Source: Arthrobacter citreus (lineage in GTDB: Bacteria > Bacillota > Bacilli > Bacillales > Bacillaceae_G). From it: DNA of 64,000 bases. How positions within the stretch are numbered: position 1 is the stretch's first letter; every line of letters starts with the position of its first letter. The position numbers and the translations under genes are program-made. The stretch covers positions 620,001-684,000 of the forward strand of contig CP053688.1 in the NCBI GenBank assembly GCA_013200995.1, written 5' to 3'. The notes below the pieces were generated by a model that was not told the DNA's origin, searched no databases, and worked only from the letters and a program-made list of their open reading frames with translations. Below, piece by piece: positions 57,230-64,000 of this stretch.

Positions 57230-58909
57230 ATGAGTGAAGTGAAGTCAGATTTAGAAATTGCTTTTGAATCAAAAATGAAAAAAATTACAGAAATCGCAGA
57301 TGATTTGAACTTATTTGAAGAAGATATAGAAAATTATGGTCATTATAAAGCAAAATTATCATTATCAGTACTTGACCGATTAAATAAAAGTGAAGATGGA
57401 AAATTAATTTTAGTCACTTCTATAAATCCTACTCCTGCTGGTGAAGGGAAATCAACAGTGACTGTTGGACTTGCTCAAGCGTTTCACCAAATTGGCAAAA
57501 ATGCAATTGTTGCATTGCGCGAACCTTCTTTAGGTCCAACAATGGGAGTTAAAGGTGGAGCAACTGGAGGAGGCTATTCTCAAGTTTTACCTATGGATGA
57601 TATTAATTTGCATTTTAACGGTGATATCCATGCGATTACAACTGCCAATAATGCATTAGCAGCATTTATTGATAATCATATCCATCAAGGAAATGATTTG
57701 GAAATTGATGTGCGCAGAATCACTTGGAAGCGTGTAGTTGATTTAAATGATCGTGCTTTAAGAAATGTCATTGTAGGTTTAGGTGGACCTTCTGGTGGTG
57801 TACCTCGAGAAGATGGATTTGATATTACAGTTGCTTCAGAAATCATGGCAGTACTTTGTCTAGCGTCATCAATTCAAGATTTAAAAGAAAGACTTAAACG
57901 AATTGTAGTGGCCTATTCTATACATAAAACACCGGTAACTGTAGGAGACTTAAAAGTAGAAGGTGCTCTTACATTATTGCTTAAAGATGCAATTAAGCCG
58001 AATCTTGTTCAAACGATTGAACACACTCCAGCAATTATACATGGTGGACCATTTGCAAATATTGCTCATGGATGCAACAGTGTAATCGCCACTAAAATGG
58101 CGATGAAATTAGGAGATTTTGTTGTAACAGAAGCTGGTTTTGGTGCAGATTTAGGTGCAGAAAAGTTCTTAAATATTAAAACTAGGGCATTAGGAGTTAC
58201 ACCAGATGCGGTTGTTATTGTTGCTACAATTAGAGCATTAAAAATGCACGGTGGAGTAAATAAAAATGAATTAGCGAATGAAAATTCATTAGCCGTTAAG
58301 GATGGCATTAAAAACCTTGAGAAGCATGTAGAAACAGTTTCTAAATTTAACGTACCTGTTGTAGTTGCAATTAATAAATTTATTACCGATTCTGAAGACG
58401 AAATAAGTGTATTAAAACAATGGGGACAAGATAATGGTATTAGAATCGTCTTAACTGAAGTTTGGGAACATGGGGGTAAAGGTGGCGTAGAGCTAGCTGA
58501 ATCTCTTGTTAATATATTAAAAAATCCTAAAGCAAAGTTTAACTATTTATATGAATTAACAGACAGCATTGAAAATAAAATAGAAAAAATTGCAAAAGAA
58601 GTTTATGGTGCTGATGAAGTGAATTTTTCACCTAAAGCAAAAAAACAGATTATAGAATTTAATGAAAATGGTTGGGATCAACTACCAATTTGTATGGCTA
58701 AAACTCAATATTCCCTATCAGACCAACCAAGTTTAGTAGGTCGCCCTACTGGATTCAAAGTAGAAATTAGAGAGCTTAAAGCATCAATCGGTGCTGGATT
58801 TATTGTTGCGCTTACAGGAAACGTAATGACAATGCCTGGGCTACCTAAAAAACCAGCAGCATTAAATATGGATGTAGATCAACAAGGGCGTCCAAAAGGT
58901 TTATTCTAA
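57230..58909 (+). CDS. fhs: Formate-tetrahydrofolate ligase
   Basis: 559 residues, the family's length. P-loop-like [19 protein letters not shown] near residue 65, then [20 protein letters not shown] near 97, and the C-terminal [14 protein letters not shown]. It joins formate to tetrahydrofolate with ATP, making 10-formyl-THF for purine and initiator-tRNA formylation. GGAG is six bases before ATG 57230. Own terminator. Confidence 0.96.
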   Translation: MSEVKSDLEIAFESKMKKITEIADDLNLFEEDIENYGHYKAKLSLSVLDRLNKSEDGKLILVTSINPTPAGEGKSTVTVGLAQAFHQIGKNAIVALREPSLGPTMGVKGGATGGGYSQVLPMDDINLHFNGDIHAITTANNALAAFIDNHIHQGNDLEIDVRRITWKRVVDLNDRALRNVIVGLGGPSGGVPREDGFDITVASEIMAVLCLASSIQDLKERLKRIVVAYSIHKTPVTVGDLKVEGALTLLLKDAIKPNLVQTIEHTPAIIHGGPFANIAHGCNSVIATKMAMKLGDFVVTEAGFGADLGAEKFLNIKTRALGVTPDAVVIVATIRALKMHGGVNKNELANENSLAVKDGIKNLEKHVETVSKFNVPVVVAINKFITDSEDEISVLKQWGQDNGIRIVLTEVWEHGGKGGVELAESLVNILKNPKAKFNYLYELTDSIENKIEKIAKEVYGADEVNFSPKAKKQIIEFNENGWDQLPICMAKTQYSLSDQPSLVGRPTGFKVEIRELKASIGAGFIVALTGNVMTMPGLPKKPAALNMDVDQQGRPKGLF

Positions 58910-58930
58910 TAATTATTTTTTGAAAAATAT

Positions 58931-58956
58931 ACTCGCATTCAATGCGAGTTTTTTCA
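58931..58956 (+). terminator. Rho-independent terminator
   Basis: ACTCGCATT/AATGCGAGT stem followed by six T. Confidence 0.95.
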
Positions 58957-59036
58957 GTATGAGTGAGATAAAATATAGTATTAAATTATAACAATGAGTA
59001 ATTTTGTAAAGTAAATAATTGGGGGGAGATGCTAAA

Positions 59037-61271
59037 TTGATAAAATTAGCTAAATATTTAAAATCATTTAGTACAAGTTTAATATTAGCCATTTTATTTT
59101 TATTTGGTCAGGCTATGTGTGATTTGAACTTACCTAACTATATGTCTGATATCGTAAACAATGGAATACAGCAAAATGGAATATTACATGTTGCTCCAGA
59201 TGCAATAAGTCAAAAAGGTTTAAAACTAATGACAACCTTTATGACAGTAAATGAAAAAGAAATGGTATATAAAAATTATAGTTTGAAATCTGCAACAGAT
59301 AAAAACTCCGATGGTAAAACCTATAAAAGTATTTACAAAAATGCAGAAAAAAACTTATATATCAAAAACGAAACGAATGAAAACATTGATAAAAAACTCG
59401 ATCGTACATTTGGGGCATCTACGTGGACACTTTTTAATATCATACAAGAAGGGTCGAGTGGGAAAGTCAAACATACAAAAAACAGTTCACCTGGGAAAAC
59501 AACTAAAATTGACTTGACGAAACTATATCAATTACAGCCAATGTTTGATAAGTTAAATCAAAATACAATAATAAATGCTCATAATAAGGCGGTATCATCT
59601 GATAAAAGCTTACTAACCCAAAGTGGAATCATGTTGACAAAAGCATTTTATACTGAACTAGGTGTGAATTTACATAAAATTGGAAGCTTATACATAATTA
59701 AAATTGGTTTGATCATGATTGCAATTGCTCTACTCGGTGGATTAGCTACAGTTTTAGTAAGCTTTCTATCTTCTCGAATTGCATCAGGCGTTGCAAGAAA
59801 CTTACGTAAAGACGTTTTTAAAAAAATTGAGAGCTTTTCAAACAAAGAGTTTGATAAATTCTCAACTGCATCACTAATTACAAGGTGCACAAATGATGTG
59901 ATGCAAATACAAACTTTACTAATGATGGGTATTCGAATGATTTGTTATGCACCAATTATGGGAATCGGCGGAATTATTATGGCAATAAATAAGTCTGCTT
60001 CAATGAGTTGGATTATTGCCCTAGCTGTTATTGTCCTACTATGTTTAATAATGATTATAATGACAGTCGCAATTCCTAGATTTAAATTAATTCAAAAATT
60101 GATTGATAAATTAAATCTGGTTTCAAGAGAAAACTTAACTGGCTTAATGGTAATAAGAGCGTTTGGGAATTCCTTGCATGAAAAAAAGCGATTCCAAGAA
60201 GTAAACACTGATTTAACGAAAACGAACTTGTTTGTAAATAGAGTTATGTCATTAATGATGCCTTCAATGATGTTGATTATGAATGGTTCATCTTTATTAA
60301 TTATTTGGGTTGGAGCTCATCAAATTGCAAAATCTGATATGCAAGTTGGTGACATGATGGCATTTATGCAATATTCAATGCAAATTATTACAGCATTTTT
60401 AATGATTTCAATCATGTTTATTCTTGTACCTAGAGCAGCTGTTTCTGCTAGTAGAATATCAGAGGTGCTTTCTACAGAAGTATCCATAATCGACCCGGAA
60501 AACGAAAAGGATCTTGATTCTAACAAGCATGGATATATTGAGTTTAAAAATGTTGATTTTCGTTATGAAGGCGCAGAAAATGATGTGCTAAGTGATATTT
60601 CTTTTATCGCAAAACCAGGTCAAACAACTGCGATTATTGGACCAACTGGATCAGGCAAAACAACGATCGCAAATTTAATTTTACGCTTTTATGATGTAAC
60701 GAAAGGACAAATCTTAATTGATGGTGTTGATGTTCGGGAAGTTAAGCAAGAAAATTTACGATCTAAACTTGGTTATGTACCTCAAAAGGGGCTATTACTA
60801 ACTGGGACAATTGCTACGAATTTGAAATATGGTAATAAAAATATTACAGATGAAGAAATGGAAAGAGTTGCTCAAATTGCTCAAGCTAGCGAGTTTATTT
60901 CTAAAAAAGAAGGTCAATTTAATGGCGAGATTTCTCAAGGCGGGGACAATGTTTCAGGTGGTCAAAAGCAAAGGATTTCAATCGCTCGAGCTTTAGCTAA
61001 AAAGCCTGAAATTCTGATTTTTGATGATAGTTTCTCAGCACTTGATTTTAAAACCGATTTAGCCTTAAGAAAGGCACTAAATGAAAATATAAGTAATAGT
61101 ACAATGATTGTCATTGCTCAACGAGTTAGTACAATTATGAATGCCGAACACATAATTGTTGTAGATAGTGGCAAAATCGTCGGCAAAGGTACACATAAAG
61201 AACTACTAAAAAGTTGCCCTGAATACTTAGAAATTGCTTCATCGCAGTTGTCCAAGGAGGAATTAGCATGA
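59037..61271 (+). CDS. ABC exporter half-transporter with degenerate Walker B (subunit A)
   Basis: 744 residues. One membrane helix, then an unusual extracellular insertion of about 170 residues (roughly 35-205) rich in Lys, Asn and Thr, then five more helices and the ATPase domain: Walker A GPTGSGKTT near 540, signature NVSGGQKQR near 640 and Walker B ILIFDDSFSALD, where the catalytic Glu is Asp. Its partner has the reverse (good Glu, altered signature), so the two form an asymmetric heterodimer of the BmrC/D kind. TTG 59037 lies eight bases after GGGGGGAG. It overlaps the next gene by four bases. Confidence 0.88.
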   Translation: MIKLAKYLKSFSTSLILAILFLFGQAMCDLNLPNYMSDIVNNGIQQNGILHVAPDAISQKGLKLMTTFMTVNEKEMVYKNYSLKSATDKNSDGKTYKSIYKNAEKNLYIKNETNENIDKKLDRTFGASTWTLFNIIQEGSSGKVKHTKNSSPGKTTKIDLTKLYQLQPMFDKLNQNTIINAHNKAVSSDKSLLTQSGIMLTKAFYTELGVNLHKIGSLYIIKIGLIMIAIALLGGLATVLVSFLSSRIASGVARNLRKDVFKKIESFSNKEFDKFSTASLITRCTNDVMQIQTLLMMGIRMICYAPIMGIGGIIMAINKSASMSWIIALAVIVLLCLIMIIMTVAIPRFKLIQKLIDKLNLVSRENLTGLMVIRAFGNSLHEKKRFQEVNTDLTKTNLFVNRVMSLMMPSMMLIMNGSSLLIIWVGAHQIAKSDMQVGDMMAFMQYSMQIITAFLMISIMFILVPRAAVSASRISEVLSTEVSIIDPENEKDLDSNKHGYIEFKNVDFRYEGAENDVLSDISFIAKPGQTTAIIGPTGSGKTTIANLILRFYDVTKGQILIDGVDVREVKQENLRSKLGYVPQKGLLLTGTIATNLKYGNKNITDEEMERVAQIAQASEFISKKEGQFNGEISQGGDNVSGGQKQRISIARALAKKPEILIFDDSFSALDFKTDLALRKALNENISNSTMIVIAQRVSTIMNAEHIIVVDSGKIVGKGTHKELLKSCPEYLEIASSQLSKEELA

Positions 61272-63139
61272 GCAATTCTAATAAAAATACTTTTCAAAAT
61301 CAGAGCGGTGGACGTGGGCCTGGACAAATGTTTGGAAGAAATATTCCAATGGCTGGTCAAAAAGCTAAAGACTTTAAAGGTTCAATGGCTAAATTGATGA
61401 GTTATATTGGGGTCTATAAAAGTAAAATCTTTTTCATATTTATTTTGGCGATTCTTTCAACTATTTTTACAATTTTAGGTCCAAAAATACTTGGGAAAGC
61501 AACTGATCAAATTTTTACTGGCGTAATGAAACAAATCAGTGGTACTGGCCATGTTGACTTTGGGAAAATTAGTGTCATTGGTTTGTGGTTAATCGGATTA
61601 TATGTATTAAGCTCTATTTTTGCATACTTACAAGGTTATGTAATGAGCGGTGTTACAGCAAAAGTAACTTTTAAGCTAAGAAGTGATATAAATGACAAAG
61701 TTCATAAATTGCCTTTAAGCTATTTTGATAAGACAAATCATGGTGAAGTTCTTTCAAGAATTACAAATGATGTCGATACAATTAATCAAACTTTAAACCA
61801 AAGTTTAACACAAATTATTACATCAATTACTTCTATAATTGGGATCTCAATCATGATGATTTCAATCAGTTGGAAACTTACAATTGTCGCGTTATGTATC
61901 TTACCACTTTCAATGGTCTTTGTTATGATGATCGTTAAAAAATCACAAAAGCATTTTATTAACCAGCAAAGATTTTTAGGAAAAGTTAATGGTCATGTAG
62001 AAGAGATGTTAGGAAATCATGTTCTAGTTAAAGCGTTTAGTGGTGAAGAGGAATCGACAAAAACATTTGGTCAGTATAATGATGAACTATATAAATCAGC
62101 ATGGAGAGCTAATTTTCTATCTGGTCTAATGATTCCAATTACAGCTTTTATTGGAAATATCGGTTATGTTGCTATTTGTATATTAGGTGGTTATTTTACA
62201 GCGAACGGTTCAATGACAGTAGGTGGTATTCAAGCTTTTATTCAATATGTAAGATCATTTACACAGCCAATCTCACAAATCGCAAATATTTCAAACATTC
62301 TTCAGCAAACTGCAGCGGCAGCAGAAAGAGTATTTGAATTTTTACAAGAAGTAGAAGAAGTACCTGAAGAGACGAATGCAATTTCAATTAAGGAAAATGA
62401 AGTCAACAGTCAAGTTCGATTTAATCATGTTGCTTTTGGTTATACACCAGATAAAACGATAATTCATGATTTTAATTTAGTTGTCGAACCTGGGCAGAAA
62501 GTTGCCATTGTTGGACCAACTGGAGCAGGAAAATCAACAATTGTTAATTTATTAATGCGTTTTTATGATGTTAATAGTGGAGAAATCTCGATTGGTGGTC
62601 ATGACATAAAGAATTACAAACGAGACGAACTAAGGTCATTATTTGGAATGGTTCTTCAAGATACATGGCTATTTAATGGTACTATTTCAGAAAATATCCG
62701 ATTTGGAAAACTTGAAGCAAGTGATGAAGATGTCAAAAATGCATCGATTTCTGCTCAAGCTGATCATTTTATTCGTGCTTTACCGGATGGCTATAATATG
62801 AAGCTTAACGAAGAAGCAAATAATATTTCACAAGGTCAAAAGCAATTATTAACAATTGCTCGAGCAATTTTGGCAGACCCTGAAATATTAATTTTAGATG
62901 AAGCAACGAGTAGTGTTGATACTAGAACTGAAGCTTTAATACAAAAGGCAATGGATAATCTGATGAAGGGAAGAACAAGTTTTGTAATTGCCCATCGATT
63001 ATCGACGATTCGAAATGCAGATTTAATCCTTTGTATGAAGGATGGAGATATTGTTGAACAAGGTACTCATGACGAGTTAATGGAAAAAGAAGGTTTCTAT
63101 GCAAATCTTTATAATAGTCAATTTGAAATAATAAGTTAA
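61268..63139 (+). CDS. ABC exporter half-transporter (subunit B)
   Basis: 623 residues. Gly/Gln-rich N-terminus (NQSGGRGPGQMFGRN), six membrane helices, then ATPase: Walker A GPTGAGKST near 417, signature NISQGQKQL near 520 (LSGGQ altered) and Walker B ILILDEATSSVD with catalytic Glu. Paired with subunit A, one composite site is canonical and one degenerate, as in heterodimeric multidrug exporters. ATG 61268 has AAGGAGG and overlaps the end of subunit A. Substrate unknown; drugs or peptides are likely. Confidence 0.92.
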   Translation: MSNSNKNTFQNQSGGRGPGQMFGRNIPMAGQKAKDFKGSMAKLMSYIGVYKSKIFFIFILAILSTIFTILGPKILGKATDQIFTGVMKQISGTGHVDFGKISVIGLWLIGLYVLSSIFAYLQGYVMSGVTAKVTFKLRSDINDKVHKLPLSYFDKTNHGEVLSRITNDVDTINQTLNQSLTQIITSITSIIGISIMMISISWKLTIVALCILPLSMVFVMMIVKKSQKHFINQQRFLGKVNGHVEEMLGNHVLVKAFSGEEESTKTFGQYNDELYKSAWRANFLSGLMIPITAFIGNIGYVAICILGGYFTANGSMTVGGIQAFIQYVRSFTQPISQIANISNILQQTAAAAERVFEFLQEVEEVPEETNAISIKENEVNSQVRFNHVAFGYTPDKTIIHDFNLVVEPGQKVAIVGPTGAGKSTIVNLLMRFYDVNSGEISIGGHDIKNYKRDELRSLFGMVLQDTWLFNGTISENIRFGKLEASDEDVKNASISAQADHFIRALPDGYNMKLNEEANNISQGQKQLLTIARAILADPEILILDEATSSVDTRTEALIQKAMDNLMKGRTSFVIAHRLSTIRNADLILCMKDGDIVEQGTHDELMEKEGFYANLYNSQFEIIS

Positions 63140-63147
63140 AAAATATG

Positions 63148-63191
63148 TCCGATAAAATTGAAACTGGTTGATTTTATCGGATTATTTTTTG
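63148..63191 (+). terminator. Rho-independent terminator
   Basis: TCCGATAAAAT/ATTTTATCGGA stem followed by T-rich sequence; ends the exporter operon. Confidence 0.85.
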
Positions 63192-63225
63192 TTTTTAAGA
63201 TTTAATACTAAAGGAGAAAGTTTTT

Positions 63226-63753
63226 ATGTTTGATCCAACTGCTTTTGATAATATGAAGGTTATATTAGAAGGGCTTATTTATGATAAAGATTTAGATGGA
63301 GAATATGAAATAATTGATCGAAATGATTATGTTAATCTTTCAAAAATGGATCGACTGTTCTCAATCCAATATAAAAAATTTAGTAAGCTGTCCTATACAA
63401 CAAGTTGTAAAATTACGATGAGTACTACGGCAAGTGATTTATTTAATGAATTAATCAATGGAAATACTGATGTAGGCTGTTTTATAGAATTTGAATTTTT
63501 CCTACCTAAAACAATGGAAATTGAAATTATTCAAAGAAGTCTCCTTTTATTTCAAAATAAAACAAATGAACAATATACGCCGTTTTATAACATTAAACAA
63601 TCCATTTTAGACAAAAATAAGATTGAATCATCTGTAAACATAAAATTTAAAGCAAAAATGACTGAAGATGACTTTGATAAGATAGAAGAATTGGTACATA
63701 TAGCAGAAATAATGTTACAATGGTACGATGAGCAAACATTAAAGGAGATTTAA
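63226..63753 (+). CDS. Hypothetical protein preceding a DEAD-box helicase
   Basis: 175 residues, acidic, no membrane segment; alternating strand and helix pattern with a helical end (DDFDKIEELVHIAEIMLQWY). AAGGAG precedes ATG 63226. Its stop is immediately followed by the DEAD-box helicase start, so the two are translationally coupled and may work together. No family recognised. Confidence 0.7.
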   Translation: MFDPTAFDNMKVILEGLIYDKDLDGEYEIIDRNDYVNLSKMDRLFSIQYKKFSKLSYTTSCKITMSTTASDLFNELINGNTDVGCFIEFEFFLPKTMEIEIIQRSLLLFQNKTNEQYTPFYNIKQSILDKNKIESSVNIKFKAKMTEDDFDKIEELVHIAEIMLQWYDEQTLKEI

Positions 63754-64000
63754 ATGGAACATTTTCAATTACTAGAACAAACAATACTAAAAATAAAAGC
63801 AAATAATATTACGAAATGGACAGCAGTTCAAGAGGAATCAATCCCGGCTATTTTAGAGGGTAATGATGTAATAGCACAATCTCCGACTGGTACTGGTAAG
63901 ACGCTTGCGTATGTTTTACCGTTGATTAATAAAATCGATGAAAAAGAAGAAAACCCACAAGTTGTAATAATGGCCCCGACTCGTGAGCTTGTTATGCAAA
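63754..64000 (+). CDS. DEAD-box RNA helicase, N-terminal part
   Basis: 82 codons before the window edge. The Q motif region (WTAVQEESIPAILEG), motif I SPTGTGKTLAY and motif Ia APTRELVMQ are present in order, so it is a DEAD-box ATP-dependent RNA helicase. The remainder, including the DEAD box, is outside the window. ATG 63754 directly follows the previous TAA, with AAGGAG inside that gene's end. The specific paralogue (CshA/B, YfmL, DbpA) cannot be decided here. Confidence 0.88.
   Translation, partial: MEHFQLLEQTILKIKANNITKWTAVQEESIPAILEGNDVIAQSPTGTGKTLAYVLPLINKIDEKEENPQVVIMAPTRELVMQ

Overview
The window reads as the chromosome of a low-GC, spore-forming Firmicute of the family Bacillaceae (Bacillus sensu lato, for example a Gottfriedia-like species). 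This rests on strongly AT-rich DNA, AGGAGG-type ribosome binding sites with frequent TTG and GTG starts, a SpoIIP sporulation protein, a Spo0E-like phosphatase, and gene orders known from Bacillus subtilis: bpsA-ypbQ-dynA, and ypdQ/ypeP/ypeQ/ypzA/cspD. No rRNA, tRNA or CRISPR array was seen. All assignments come from reading the sequence and from remembered family knowledge; no database search was run.

Region 1 (1-5.3 kb) is accessory DNA. The tail of a peptidoglycan-binding protein and a small lipoprotein are followed by a run of eight short, mostly unrecognised minus-strand genes. Each of these is followed by a copy of the same palindromic repeat at or just beyond its stop codon, a gene-plus-3'-hairpin layout that resembles a cassette array. 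Region 2 (5.3-9.0 kb) looks like part of an integrative or plasmid-like element: an XRE repressor divergent from small genes, an FtsK/SpoIIIE-type ATPase and a replication-relaxation family protein that overlaps it by 167 nt. No integrase, nickase or att site was identified. Region 3 (9.0-12 kb) holds a two-gene unit (a short membrane protein plus a 364-residue protein) whose adjoining ends share an N/Q-rich motif, and a second XRE repressor with three operator-like palindromes.

Region 4 (12-25 kb) mixes housekeeping and accessory genes: a Gfo/Idh/MocA oxidoreductase, a DinG/YpvA-type helicase, small unknowns, a GNAT acetyltransferase, two M32 carboxypeptidase paralogues, a Spo0E-like gene downstream of a duplicated 80-bp unit, an RDD membrane protein and an ArsR/AHSA1 pair. 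Region 5 (25-36 kb) is conserved core: the type III polyketide synthase and methyltransferase pair, a predicted Fur-controlled 26-residue membrane peptide, the double dynamin DynA, a rhodanese, a 6S-RNA-like transcript, an EamA transporter, two RNase H-fold proteins, a zinc-finger protein, a DUF2564 protein, a cold shock protein and a small gene behind a perfect FNR box. Region 6 (36-64 kb) has topoisomerase III, the YkvI and MFS transporters, a zinc-binding lipoprotein behind a Zur box, PssA, two orphan OppA lipoproteins (the first behind two CodY-like boxes), DedA, CorA, the YcgR/YcgQ permease pair, a Cys/Arg-rich protein, SpoIIP, formate-tetrahydrofolate ligase, a heterodimeric ABC exporter, and the start of a DEAD-box helicase running off the window edge.

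Metal regulation recurs: a Fur box, a Zur box, a His-rich permease partner and CorA. Nutrient and oxygen regulation (CodY, FNR) can be read directly in upstream regions. The strongest candidates for undescribed biology are the repeat-punctuated array at 1.2-5.2 kb, the motif-sharing gene pair at 9.3-10.6 kb, and the Fur-box microprotein at 26.96 kb.
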